Assembly: GCF_001436215.1 (NCBI RefSeq)
Contig: NZ_AYYP01000044.1
Span: 20,468 to 65,699 of the forward strand
Length of the DNA stretch: 45,232 bases
Direction of reading: 5' to 3'
From: Ligilactobacillus agilis DSM 20509
Lineage (GTDB): Bacteria > Bacillota > Bacilli > Lactobacillales > Lactobacillaceae
The translations under genes were made by a program, and so were the position numbers. The notes under the pieces were generated by a model, which searched no databases, was not told the origin of the DNA, and saw only the letters and a list, made by a program, of their open reading frames with translations. Numbering within the stretch: the stretch's first letter is position 1; each line of letters opens with the position of its first letter. Positions 18,453 through 26,229 of this stretch are shown here, piece by piece.

Positions 18453-18479
18453 TATAATAGGTATAGACCAATTTTGCAA
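18451..18479 (-). promoter_or_regulatory. Promoter of nagB
   Basis: TTGCAA, 17 nt, TATAAT on the minus strand. Operator 2 fills the spacer and operator 1 covers the start site. Confidence 0.75.
18457..18472. promoter_or_regulatory. NagR/dre-like operator 2 on nagB
   Basis: ATAGGTATAGACCAAT, same form and orientation as operator 1 and displaced by exactly 20 bp (two helical turns). It lies within the -35/-10 spacer. Confidence 0.7.
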
Positions 18480-18499
18480 GTGTTTTCTCTTTTTTAGTC

Positions 18500-18532
18500 C
18501 TAAAAAAGACGTAAGCAACTACTTACGTCTTT
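18500..18532 (-). terminator. Terminator of the ABC-F gene
   Basis: Minus strand AAAGACGTAAG pairs with CTTACGTCTTTTTT, six nucleotides after the stop codon. Confidence 0.9.
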
Positions 18533-18537
18533 AATCA

Positions 18538-20163
18538 TTATTCATAAAGGGCTGCCACTTGAGCTTGCACCGTTTCGTGAGCTAAAAATTCATCGTAGGT
18601 GGTATCCAACCGCTCAACCACCCCTTTAGCTGAAACCTCAATAATATGGTTAGCAATCGTTTGAATATATTGGTGGTCATGAGAAGTAAAGATGATTGAC
18701 CCTGGAAATGAAACCATTGAGTCGTTTAGAGCCGTAATTGACTCCAGGTCCAAGTGGTTGGTTGGATCATCCATTAACAGTACGTTGGCCTTTTGCAACA
18801 TCATTTTAGATAGGAGGCAGCGAACCTTTTCGCCCCCTGATAAGACCCCGACTTGTTTTTCAATATCTTCACCAGAAAAGAGCATCTTACCTAAAAAGCC
18901 TCGCAAGAAGGTGTTATCATTTTCTTCCTTGGAAGCAAATTGACGTAACCAGTCAATGATGCTTAAATCACTTTGGGCAAAGTTAGCGTTTAGGTCACGT
19001 GACATGTAACTACGGCTAGTTGTTTGCCCCCAAGTTACCGTTCCACCATCAGGTTCCAACTCCCCAGCCAGAATCTGCATCAAAACACTAGTGGCCAGGT
19101 CGTTTCTGGAGATGATTGCCGCCTTTTCCCCCGGTCTTAAGATGAAGCTAATATTATCTAAAATCTTAACGCCGTCAATTGTCTTAGAAACGTTTTCGAC
19201 CTTAACTAGATCGTTACCTAACTCCCGCTCCATTTCAAACTTAATGAAGGGATACTTACGCGAAGATGGCTTAATATCATCTAGCGTAATCTTTTCTAAC
19301 TGTTTCTTACGCGAAGTAGCTTGCTTGGACTTAGAAGCATTGGCAGAAAAATGGGCAATGAATTCTTGTAATTCCTTAATCTTTTCTTCTTTTTTAGCGT
19401 TAGCATTGGCCTGTAATTTAGCAGCTAATTGACTGGATTCTAACCAAAAATCATAGTTACCCACAAATAATTTAATCTTACCAAAGTCTACGTCGCACAT
19501 CATGGTGCAGACTTGATTTAAGAAGTGCCGGTCGTGGGAAACTACGATTACAATATTGGGATAATCGGCTAAAAAGTCTTCTAACCAACTGATGGTATGA
19601 ACATCCAACCCGTTAGTCGGTTCGTCTAACAGCAAAATATCTGGTTGCTCAAACAATGCTTGCGCCAATAAGACCTTCACCTTGTCCCGTTCGGCTAACT
19701 CACTCATCTTTTGGTCATGCATACTATCAGGAATGTTTAGTGATTGTAAGAGCGTAGCCGCATCAGCTTCAGCGTTCCACCCATCCATTTCGGCAAACTC
19801 ACCTTCAAGTTCAGCCGCCCGTAAACCATCTTCTTCAGAAAAATCTGGTTTAGCGTATAAAGCGTCCTTTTCCTTCATGATTTGGTACAACTTCTTATGA
19901 CCCTGGATAACCGTTTCTAAAACCGTATATTCTTCAAAGCCGAAGTGGTCCTGGCTTAAGCTCGAAATCCGTTCATTTGCCCCAATCGAAATGCTCCCAC
20001 TGGTTGGTTCTAACTTTCCTTCCAACAACTTTAAGAAGGTGGATTTACCCGCACCATTGGCACCAATTACTCCATAACAATTACCAGGGGTAAACTTTAG
20101 GTTAACGTCATCGTATAAAAGGCGCCCTGAAAAATTTAAACTTAGGTTGCTAACTGTAATCAA
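18538..20163 (-). CDS. ABC-F family ATPase (YkpA/YbiT-like) with one degenerate ATP site
   Basis: A 541-residue soluble protein with two ABC ATPase domains joined by a charged coiled-coil linker, the ABC-F plan; relatives act on the ribosome. Seen: domain 1 Walker A GANGAGKSTFLKLL (about 34-47), Walker B DILLLDEPTNGLD and a signature region reading ELAERDKVKVLLA instead of LSGGxxxR; linker rich in Lys/Glu (about 245-305); domain 2 with a non-canonical Walker A position (IISRNDLATSVLM), a good signature VLSGGEKVRCLL and Walker B VLLMDDPTNHLD. So the ATP site from Walker A 1 plus signature 2 is intact and the other is lost from both sides. No membrane segment. Monocistronic. Housekeeping translation factor rather than a drug-resistance type is more likely, but that is not provable here. 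Confidence 0.88.
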   Translation of the reverse strand: MITVSNLSLNFSGRLLYDDVNLKFTPGNCYGVIGANGAGKSTFLKLLEGKLEPTSGSISIGANERISSLSQDHFGFEEYTVLETVIQGHKKLYQIMKEKDALYAKPDFSEEDGLRAAELEGEFAEMDGWNAEADAATLLQSLNIPDSMHDQKMSELAERDKVKVLLAQALFEQPDILLLDEPTNGLDVHTISWLEDFLADYPNIVIVVSHDRHFLNQVCTMMCDVDFGKIKLFVGNYDFWLESSQLAAKLQANANAKKEEKIKELQEFIAHFSANASKSKQATSRKKQLEKITLDDIKPSSRKYPFIKFEMERELGNDLVKVENVSKTIDGVKILDNISFILRPGEKAAIISRNDLATSVLMQILAGELEPDGGTVTWGQTTSRSYMSRDLNANFAQSDLSIIDWLRQFASKEENDNTFLRGFLGKMLFSGEDIEKQVGVLSGGEKVRCLLSKMMLQKANVLLMDDPTNHLDLESITALNDSMVSFPGSIIFTSHDHQYIQTIANHIIEVSAKGVVERLDTTYDEFLAHETVQAQVAALYE

Positions 20164-20243
20164 CTATCATCTTCCTCGCTTTTCATTTATTCTTGCCTAA
20201 ATCTACCATATTAGTCACCACGCTGGCAAGCAAAGTTTTCCCT

Positions 20244-20290
20244 AAAATAAAAAGGTTCACCAGTCAGCTCGTTAATGGCGACTGGTGAAC
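20244..20290 (-). terminator. Terminator of the 222-residue membrane protein gene
   Basis: Minus strand GTTCACCAGTC pairs with GACTGGTGAAC, followed by CTTTTTATTTT. Confidence 0.9.
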
Positions 20291-20293
20291 AGA

Positions 20294-20962
20294 CTATTTA
20301 TCTAAGTTTTGGTGCTTGAGGCTAGGAAAGAGGTACTTATCGGCCAACCCTACTAAACTTCCTTGGAACAATAAGGCAAAGATGGTCCCAACATTTACGG
20401 CGTAAATACGGTGACTCACTAACACTGCCACTATAATCGCAATTACCGGAGGCATAAAGACCACTAACTGGGCAATCGTCGCGTTACCCTTGAAATACTT
20501 AAAACGGATGATTTGCATCAAATCGTCAACTGGGTGTAGCATCCAGTTAACTCGCTGGTATAAGGAAATGGCTACTGCAATCAAAACCACCCCTAGACAA
20601 TCTAAGCCGGTACGTACAAGTAAGTTTAAATGGTTAATCCCTAGTTGACTTAAGCCCGCCGAAAAATAGCCGACTAATAAAGAAAATGGCGTCAAAAAAA
20701 CCAAGTTGCCAATTATTCTTTTGGGACTTAACTTTCCTAAGATTAAGGAATTAACGATAATTACCAAAAAGGCTGGTAAAAACATCATCAAACTCAACGA
20801 GACTGCAAAGGCATGGTTTAAGTTGACAGAAGCCGCGGTCCACAGAGCACTTCCTAAATTAATGGCTACCGTTAACCCATTACCTAAGCTATTTAGAAAG
20901 ATTGATAACACAAAGTAACCTAACAGTTTTTGATTTTCTAACGTATGTTGACTGAATTCCAC
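20294..20962 (-). CDS. YczE/YitT-like integral membrane protein
   Basis: About 222 residues with five to six hydrophobic segments, including LGYFVLSIFLNSLGNGLTVAI (N-terminal), AVSLSLMMFLPAFLVIIVNSL, a pair in the middle and IAQLVVFMPPVIAIIVAVLV. A conserved-looking loop HPVDDLMQIIRFKYFKG lies before the last pair, as in the YczE/YyaS/YitT membrane families. Function unknown. GTG 20962 is preferred because AAGG lies 9 nt upstream; TTG 20971 directly touches the ribosome site. Stand-alone gene with its own terminator. Confidence 0.65.
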   Translation of the reverse strand: MEFSQHTLENQKLLGYFVLSIFLNSLGNGLTVAINLGSALWTAASVNLNHAFAVSLSLMMFLPAFLVIIVNSLILGKLSPKRIIGNLVFLTPFSLLVGYFSAGLSQLGINHLNLLVRTGLDCLGVVLIAVAISLYQRVNWMLHPVDDLMQIIRFKYFKGNATIAQLVVFMPPVIAIIVAVLVSHRIYAVNVGTIFALLFQGSLVGLADKYLFPSLKHQNLDK

Positions 20963-21060
20963 CGATAACAACCTTCGTTTCCAATAATTTGTTTACCGTT
21001 ATCTTACGACTCAAACCGATTTCAAAGCAAGTTTTTACTTGCCAAATTTTCAAATAATGT

Positions 21061-21066
21061 TATATT
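21061..21066 (+). promoter_or_regulatory. Extended -10 upstream of the GNAT gene
   Basis: TATATT preceded by TGT; a TTGCCA lies 16 nt upstream. Confidence 0.5.
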
Positions 21067-21105
21067 CTAATCATAATTTATTAATGAAAGAAGGGACCAG
21101 TTATC

Positions 21106-21690
21106 ATGACTCCGATTGCCTTTAGAATCGCGCATAGTAGTGATGCTGCTGAAATCCTCCAAATTTATGCACACTATGTCGAGCAAACTGCTATTACTTT
21201 GGACACCGTTGTTCCTAGCATTGCGGATTTCCAAACTAAAATTACCACAACACTAGAACGCTATCCCTTTATTGTCGCCGTCCAAGCTAATAAAATTGTC
21301 GGCTACGCTTATGCTTCTGCTTTTAACTACCGCAATGCTTACGATTGGTCGGCCGAACTCTCCATTTACTTACTTCCCACGATGAGAAAGCAAGGCCTAG
21401 GAAGTCGCTTCTACTCGCTGTTAGAGGACATTGCCAAGGCTCAAAATATTACTAACCTCAACGCCTGCATCACCTACCCTCGTACCAAAGATGATCCCCA
21501 CGTAACCTTAGCTAGTGTTAACTTCCACGAGAAGCGTGGCTTTAACTTGTGTGGCCATTTCCATAAATGCGCCTATAAATTTGACCGCTGGTACGACATG
21601 GTTTGGATGGAAAAACAAATTTTACCTCACTCAGATAGTCCCGCACCAATTAAACCTTTCAACCAAATTGCTAAGCAATTCTTTAGCTAA
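21106..21690 (+). CDS. GNAT N-acetyltransferase, phosphinothricin acetyltransferase-like
   Basis: A 194-residue acetyl-CoA-dependent N-acetyltransferase. Seen: the N-terminal FRIAHSSDAAEILQIYAHYVEQT typical of the PAT/YwnH group, motif A AELSIYLLPTMRKQGLGSRFYSLL with the Q-x-x-G-x acetyl-CoA loop, and motif B with ASVNFHEKRGFNLCGHFHKCAYKFDRWYDMVWME. Relatives acetylate amino-acid analogues such as phosphinothricin or methionine sulfoximine; the natural substrate here is unknown. GAAGGGA lies before the ATG. Confidence 0.88.
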   Translation: MTPIAFRIAHSSDAAEILQIYAHYVEQTAITLDTVVPSIADFQTKITTTLERYPFIVAVQANKIVGYAYASAFNYRNAYDWSAELSIYLLPTMRKQGLGSRFYSLLEDIAKAQNITNLNACITYPRTKDDPHVTLASVNFHEKRGFNLCGHFHKCAYKFDRWYDMVWMEKQILPHSDSPAPIKPFNQIAKQFFS

Positions 21691-21737
21691 GAGCTTTGTG
21701 CTAAAATAAGGGTAGTAACTAAAAGGATGTGATTTTC

Positions 21738-21971
21738 ATGAGTGAAAATGTCTTCTTTAACCCAGGTCAAGCAATTGCAAGTGACTTTGATTTTAACAAG
21801 GCCTACGTTGCTGCCCAAATCTATCACCACAAGGCCAAAAAACCAGTCCTAGTCGTCCAAGAAAAAGACGGACAACCATTTGTCATCTTTGACGAGCAAG
21901 CTGCCCTAGATAGCGAAAAAGAGGAAGCAAAGCGTTATTCCTTGGTTAAACGGGTCACTGAATCAGACTAG
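21738..21971 (+). CDS. Small conserved hypothetical protein
   Basis: A 77-residue soluble protein starting MSENVFFNPGQAIASDFDF with a charged C-terminus. AAAGGATG precedes the ATG by about 10 nt, an extended -10 (TGCTAAAAT) lies upstream, and a terminator follows, so it looks genuine and monocistronic. The pattern KPVLVVQEKDGQPFVIFDEQAAL suggests two beta strands joined by a turn. I do not recognise the family and see no motif that implies a function. Confidence 0.7.
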   Translation: MSENVFFNPGQAIASDFDFNKAYVAAQIYHHKAKKPVLVVQEKDGQPFVIFDEQAALDSEKEEAKRYSLVKRVTESD

Positions 21972-21976
21972 TCACT

Positions 21977-22006
21977 AAAAGCTGGAAAAATTACTTTCCA
22001 GCTTTT
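21977..22006. terminator. Bidirectional terminator
   Basis: AAAAGCTGGAAA pairs with TTTCCAGCTTTT, with T tracts on both strands. It overlaps the last codons of the minus-strand GNAT gene. Confidence 0.85.
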
Positions 22007-22404
22007 TTGCTGGCTAACTTTAATACGTATTCACAATAAGCCCCCATCTTAAGACTAAGTTCAAAGTCGTTAGCCCTAATAACACTGATGCTAGCTAAGT
22101 TATCCCTCCTAACCACGGCGTGAATTGTCTGTACCCCCAAGTCGTGGGCCGCTAAAAAAACTACTTGTGCGACGGCTTGCTTAGCGTAACCTTGGCGTCG
22201 GTCTGTCTTTTTTATCCAATAACCCAAATCTGCACTTGTTCTGCTTAGATTATAAAGGCTGACCAGCCCCACTATTTTCCCTCTAAAAGTAATGGCCCAC
22301 AAATACTGCTTGTCACTACTAAAGAAATCCACCCCAGCGGCAGTTACTTCCTTGTAAATATCATCAGCCAGATTGTCGTCAGTAATTCTTACTAGTTGCA
22401 CCAT
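21991..22404 (-). CDS. GNAT N-acetyltransferase (RimJ/RimL-like)
   Basis: A 137-residue acetyltransferase, shorter than usual for the RimJ/RimL group (about 170-180). It begins inside the fold (MVQLVRITDDNLADDIY) and lacks the usual first strand and helix. Seen: GKIVGLVSLYN, the acetyl-CoA loop DRRQGYAKQAVAQVV and the C-terminal RRDNLASISVIRANDFEL. The Arg-x-x-Gly-Tyr loop is intact, so the cofactor site should form. AAGGGATGG precedes the ATG, and no upstream in-frame start would restore the missing part. The gene end overlaps a terminator stem. Confidence 0.8.
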   Translation of the reverse strand: MVQLVRITDDNLADDIYKEVTAAGVDFFSSDKQYLWAITFRGKIVGLVSLYNLSRTSADLGYWIKKTDRRQGYAKQAVAQVVFLAAHDLGVQTIHAVVRRDNLASISVIRANDFELSLKMGAYCEYVLKLASKKAGK

Positions 22405-22431
22405 CTGCCATCCCTTCCTTAATTTTGCTAT

Positions 22432-22473
22432 AAAAAATGACAGTTACAAAAGCCATTGCTTTCATAACTGTCA
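22432..22473 (-). terminator. Terminator of prs
   Basis: Minus strand TGACAGTTA pairs with TAACTGTCA with an inner GAAAGC/GCTTTT extension, ending in six T. Confidence 0.9.
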
Positions 22474-22488
22474 CTTCAAATCTAATTC

Positions 22489-23478
22489 TTAGTCTTGATC
22501 AGCTTCAATTCCACGGAAACGGTTCTTGAAAAGAGGACTAACTGGTTTGTTTTCATGAATCCGTTTGATAGCTGCCCCAATTAATGGCCCTACGGAAACT
22601 TGTACTAACTTATCAATTTGCTTTTCTTCAGGTAATTGAATTGAATCCGTCACCACCATTTGCTTAATTGGTGATTTTTCGATTCGTTCAATTGCAGGAC
22701 CAGAAAAGACAGGGTGAGTTGCACAAACATAAACTTCAGTTGCTCCGGCATCCTTTAGGGCTTGGGCAGCTAAAGTAATTGTCCCAGCGGTATCAATCAT
22801 ATCGTCGATTAAGATACAACGTTTACCGTCAACGGAACCAATGATATTCATAACTTCAGCCACATTAGCCTTAGGGCGGCGCTTATCAATGATTGCGATT
22901 GGTGCCTTCAAAAATTCAGCTAATTTACGGGCACGTGTCACCCCACCGTGGTCAGGCGAAACTACGACTGCATCCTTTTCCAAACCATTAGTCAAGAAGT
23001 AATCAGCTAATAGTGGTGCCCCCATTAAGTGGTCAACCGGCACGTCAAAGAAACCTTGAATTTGAGCAGCGTGTAAATCAAGGGCAATTACCCGGTTAGC
23101 CCCTGCTTTTTCAATCATATCCGCTACTAATTTAGCAGTGATTGGTTCCCGTGACCGTACTTTCCGGTCCTGACGAGCATAACCATAATAAGGAATGACA
23201 ACGTTAATCTTATCGGCACTAGCCCGGCGCAAAGCGTCAATCATGATTAACAATTCCATCAAGTTATCGTTAACCGGTGCAGAGGTAGATTGAACGATGA
23301 AGATTTCATCCCCACGAATACTTTCTTCAATGTTAATCCTAATTTCACCATCACTAAAACGATCAACGGATGTTTTTCCTAATGGTAAGCCAACAGCAGC
23401 AGCAATTTTTTCAGCCAATGGTTTATTTGAGTTCAAAGCAAAAATCTTTAAATTGGACCCAGCATTTTGTTCAGACAT
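22489..23478 (-). CDS. prs: Ribose-phosphate pyrophosphokinase (PRPP synthetase)
   Basis: A 329-residue class I PRPP synthetase, making PRPP from ribose-5-phosphate and ATP for purine, pyrimidine, histidine and NAD synthesis. Seen: [20 protein letters not shown], the flexible-loop region [21 protein letters not shown], the metal/ATP segment [18 protein letters not shown], and the ribose-phosphate loop [21 protein letters not shown] precedes the ATG. It has its own promoter in the gap after glmU. Nearby purR uses PRPP as its effector, so the local gene group links PRPP supply to purine control. Confidence 0.97.
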   Translation of the reverse strand: MSEQNAGSNLKIFALNSNKPLAEKIAAAVGLPLGKTSVDRFSDGEIRINIEESIRGDEIFIVQSTSAPVNDNLMELLIMIDALRRASADKINVVIPYYGYARQDRKVRSREPITAKLVADMIEKAGANRVIALDLHAAQIQGFFDVPVDHLMGAPLLADYFLTNGLEKDAVVVSPDHGGVTRARKLAEFLKAPIAIIDKRRPKANVAEVMNIIGSVDGKRCILIDDMIDTAGTITLAAQALKDAGATEVYVCATHPVFSGPAIERIEKSPIKQMVVTDSIQLPEEKQIDKLVQVSVGPLIGAAIKRIHENKPVSPLFKNRFRGIEADQD

Positions 23479-23515
23479 AGCAGCCTCCAGTTTTTTTTAG
23501 TATTATCCACTAATA

Positions 23516-23544
23516 ATATTATTCATTTATTTCGGCAAAATCAA
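23516..23544 (-). promoter_or_regulatory. Promoter of prs
   Basis: TTGATT, 17 nt, TAATAT on the minus strand, 38 nt upstream of the start codon. Confidence 0.65.
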
Positions 23545-23572
23545 GCTTTCATTAGTTTTTCTCAAAAAAATC

Positions 23573-24979
23573 TTATTTGTTTTCGGCTTTTTCAGCTTCT
23601 GCAGCCGCTTGGGCAACAGGGTAATGATCAAAGTAGCCCTTCTTATTAACCTGTCTGCTTCTAGCAATCGCCATATCGTGCGCATCTACATCTTCTGTAA
23701 CCGTTGAACCAGCGGCAACGTAAGCATGATCAGCAATTTGGACAGGGGCGATAATGTTAGAGCCGCTCCCGATAAAGGAGTAATCGCCTACGTTAGTATG
23801 GTGTTTGTTAATGCCATCATAGTTGACAAAGACAGTCCCACAACCGACGTTAATATCTTTTCCTAAGGTAGCATCCCCGACATAAGTCAAATGACCTACC
23901 TTAGTATTCTTGCCAATTTGTGCTTTCTTAACTTCCACGAAGTTTCCAATATGAACGCCTTCGCCAATATCAGCTTGCGGACGTAAGTGAGAGTAAGGCC
24001 CAATATTTGAGCCAGTATGCATTACGGCTTCTTCTAAGAAGGAGGCAGTCACAGTGACACCATCCTTCAAGACACAATCCCTAATCTCAGAGTGCGCCCC
24101 GATATGACAATCATTCCCGATTACGGTGTGGCCCTTTAGCTGTACGCCTGGTTCAATCACAGTGTCAGCCCCAATCTTGACATCAACGTCAATATAAGTA
24201 GTGGCTGGATCGATTAAGGTTACCCCGTTTTTCATGTGAGTTTCATTAATCCGCTTTTGCATAACTGCAGTTGCCTTTGCCAAAGCCAAACGGTCATTAA
24301 CCCCCATTGACTCAGAAAAGTCCTTCATCCGGTAAGCAGCCACAATTTTTTCTTCCTTCTTGAAGATTTCCATAACGTCTGTTAAATAGTATTCACCTTG
24401 GGCGTTATCATTTTTAATTTGGTGTAACGCGTGAAACAGTTCTTGATTGTCAAAGCAGTAAACCCCGGTATTAATTTCCGTTACCGCCGCTTCTTCCTTA
24501 GTGGCATCCTTTTGTTCCACAATCTTTTCAACAATCCCAATTTCATTTCTAATAATCCGCCCGTAGCCAAATGGATTGTCGGTTGTAGCCGTTAGAACAG
24601 TTGCAACGGTCCCCTTAGACTTATGGTATTCGAACAATTCTTCGAATGTTTTAGCAGTAAATAGCGGGGTATCACCACAGGCAATAATCGTCATCCCCTC
24701 TTTATCGCCTAACAAAGCTTCTGCTTGCAAAACCGCATGACCCGTCCCTAATTGTTCGGCTTGCAGAACATATTGGGTTCGAGTTCCTAATGTTGCTTCT
24801 ACTTTTTGAGCCCCATGTCCGACCACCGTAACAATTTCGTCGATATCGTTTTTTTCAATTTGGGTTAACACGTGGTCAACCATTGGTTTACCACAAACTG
24901 GGTGTAATACTTTGTAGAGTTTAGACTTCATCCGAGTACCTTGACCCGCAGCCAAGATAATTGCATATTTTGCTGTCAT
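23573..24979 (-). CDS. glmU: Bifunctional GlmU: glucosamine-1-phosphate acetyltransferase / UDP-GlcNAc pyrophosphorylase
   Basis: A 468-residue enzyme that acetylates glucosamine-1-phosphate and couples it to UTP, giving UDP-GlcNAc for peptidoglycan (the substrate of MurA in this window). Seen: the nucleotidyltransferase signature [19 protein letters not shown] (about 9-27), the sugar-site ACGDTPLF and [10 protein letters not shown], then a left-handed beta helix from about residue 255 with hexapeptide repeats ([28 protein letters not shown]) and the acetyl site [20 protein letters not shown]. The short C-terminal tail is Ala/Glu-rich. Lies upstream of prs and downstream of purR, as in Bacillus. 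Confidence 0.97.
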   Translation of the reverse strand: MTAKYAIILAAGQGTRMKSKLYKVLHPVCGKPMVDHVLTQIEKNDIDEIVTVVGHGAQKVEATLGTRTQYVLQAEQLGTGHAVLQAEALLGDKEGMTIIACGDTPLFTAKTFEELFEYHKSKGTVATVLTATTDNPFGYGRIIRNEIGIVEKIVEQKDATKEEAAVTEINTGVYCFDNQELFHALHQIKNDNAQGEYYLTDVMEIFKKEEKIVAAYRMKDFSESMGVNDRLALAKATAVMQKRINETHMKNGVTLIDPATTYIDVDVKIGADTVIEPGVQLKGHTVIGNDCHIGAHSEIRDCVLKDGVTVTASFLEEAVMHTGSNIGPYSHLRPQADIGEGVHIGNFVEVKKAQIGKNTKVGHLTYVGDATLGKDINVGCGTVFVNYDGINKHHTNVGDYSFIGSGSNIIAPVQIADHAYVAAGSTVTEDVDAHDMAIARSRQVNKKGYFDHYPVAQAAAEAEKAENK

Positions 24980-25021
24980 CTTAATAATCCATTCCTTTAA
25001 AAATTTAGTCTACTTGGCTTG

Positions 25022-25027
25022 ATTATA
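25022..25027 (-). promoter_or_regulatory. Extended -10 of glmU, overlapping the purR terminator
   Basis: TATAAT preceded by TGT on the minus strand. The -35 position (TTTTGA at 17 nt) falls in the 3' arm of the purR terminator. Confidence 0.6.
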
Positions 25028-25036
25028 ACACAAAGC

Positions 25037-25083
25037 AAAAGGGGTCAAAAGCCAAAGACCATTACTTTGACTTTTGACCCCTT
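25037..25083 (-). terminator. Terminator of purR
   Basis: Minus strand AAGGGGTCAAAAG...AAAG pairs with CTTT...CTTTTGACCCCTT, then TTGCTTT. The arms are long, the T tract modest. Confidence 0.8.
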
Positions 25084-25086
25084 AAA

Positions 25087-25935
25087 CTAATCTGCTTTTG
25101 AGTCTGTTTGTTCAAAAACCTTTTCCAAGTAATTTCCTGGACTAACATGAATTGCCTTATCCAAGGTATTAACTTTATCAACTTTAAGTAAGGAGGTATA
25201 CTCGTCTACCATGCGGTGACCTTCAAAAGCTCCTTCAGCAAAAACGGTAATCCCAACGAGTTTAGATTCAAATTCTTCAATCATACTCTTCATCCCGTTA
25301 ACAGTCCCGCCGCCTTTCATGAAGTCATCAACGACTAAGACATGCGAGCCCCGCTTAAGACTCCGCTTAGATAATTCCATCTTTTCAATTCGTTCACTAG
25401 AACCTGAAACATAATTAACGGAAACGGTTGAACCTTCCGTAATCTTAGAATCACGCCGAACAATTACAAAGGGAACGTTTAAGTAACTAGAAACGCTTTG
25501 TGCAATAGGCACACCCTTAGTTGCAACTGTCATTACGGCGTCAATTTGCTTGTCAATATATTGGCGGGCAATCACCCGACCTACTTGCCGTAAAACGTCC
25601 GGCCGACCTAATAAGTCTGACAGGTAGACATATCCTCCTGGTAAAAGTCGATCCTTTTCCGAAAGTTCCTTAGTCATGTCAGTAATAAACTTCCGGGCTT
25701 CTTCTTCTGAGATTGACGGAATATAACGTGCACCACCAGCTGCTCCAGGAATGGTTTCTAAAATACCAATGCCCCGGTACTTAAAGGTCCGCTTGATAAT
25801 AGATAAATCTTCACTAATTGACGATTTAGCGGATTCATACCGATCCGCAAAAAAAGTCAGTGAAATTAAAGTATGTGGACGCTCTAACAAATAGCGGGTC
25901 ATATCAATTAATCGATCGCTTCTTCTGGTTTTCAC
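25087..25935 (-). CDS. purR: Purine operon repressor/activator PurR
   Basis: A 282-residue PurR of the Gram-positive type: an N-terminal winged-helix domain (RSDRLIDMTRYLLERPHTLI through IETIPGAAGG, about 1-75) and a phosphoribosyltransferase-like effector domain with the PRPP loop VLVVDDFMKGGGTVNG. It binds PurBox DNA and senses PRPP; in Bacillus it represses, in Lactococcus it activates. GGGGAGG precedes the ATG. Two PurBox-like sites lie 60-130 nt upstream of its own predicted transcription start, and two more upstream of the purine permease at 1474-2781, so self-control and control of purine uptake are likely. Confidence 0.96.
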   Translation of the reverse strand: MKTRRSDRLIDMTRYLLERPHTLISLTFFADRYESAKSSISEDLSIIKRTFKYRGIGILETIPGAAGGARYIPSISEEEARKFITDMTKELSEKDRLLPGGYVYLSDLLGRPDVLRQVGRVIARQYIDKQIDAVMTVATKGVPIAQSVSSYLNVPFVIVRRDSKITEGSTVSVNYVSGSSERIEKMELSKRSLKRGSHVLVVDDFMKGGGTVNGMKSMIEEFESKLVGITVFAEGAFEGHRMVDEYTSLLKVDKVNTLDKAIHVSPGNYLEKVFEQTDSKAD

Positions 25936-25978
25936 CTAACTAAGTCCTCCCCAAATATATAATCTAATCTACTTTGCT

Positions 25979-25984
25979 ATTATA
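25979..25984 (-). promoter_or_regulatory. Probable -10 of purR
   Basis: TATAAT on the minus strand with no good -35 at 16-18 nt, as expected for a promoter that needs an activator or is tightly regulated. Confidence 0.5.
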
Positions 25985-26030
25985 CGTTAATTCTTTGTGT
26001 TTTCCTAGCTTTTTTAAACATTTTATTAAA

Positions 26031-26112
26031 AATGTTCGTTTTTATTTCTAAACGGCTCTGTTTAAGCCTCATTATTTAACCTTATTAACTGCTGGAGTTA
26101 ACGTTCGGCAAT
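26031..26112 (-). promoter_or_regulatory. Two PurBox-like sites upstream of purR
   Basis: Minus strand AAAAACGAACATT (26031-26043) and ATTGCCGAACGTT (26100-26112) match AWWWCCGAACWWT with one and one-to-two differences. They have the same orientation and are 69 bp apart. The nearer site overlaps a perfect AACATTTT/AAAATGTT inverted repeat. Confidence 0.55.
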
Positions 26113-26167
26113 ACTGCAACTTTACTAGATTAGCATTGTCCCCCTCATTAGTCAAGGCTAACTTAAA

Positions 26168-26210
26168 ACAAAAAGCTGAACTAAAAGGATAAGCTCCTTT
26201 AGTTCAGCTT
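26168..26210 (-). terminator. Terminator of the PTS_EIIC_2-type gene
   Basis: Minus strand AAGCTGAACTAAAGGA pairs with TCCTTTTAGTTCAGCTT, followed by TTTGTTTT. Confidence 0.9.
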
Positions 26211-26229
26211 CTCTCGTCCTAACCCTAAC

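Noticed and set aside
23522-23540. A PurBox-like GCCGAAATAA within the prs promoter
   Set aside because: Only the CCGAA core matches, it has no partner, and its place inside the -35/-10 spacer differs from the other boxes.
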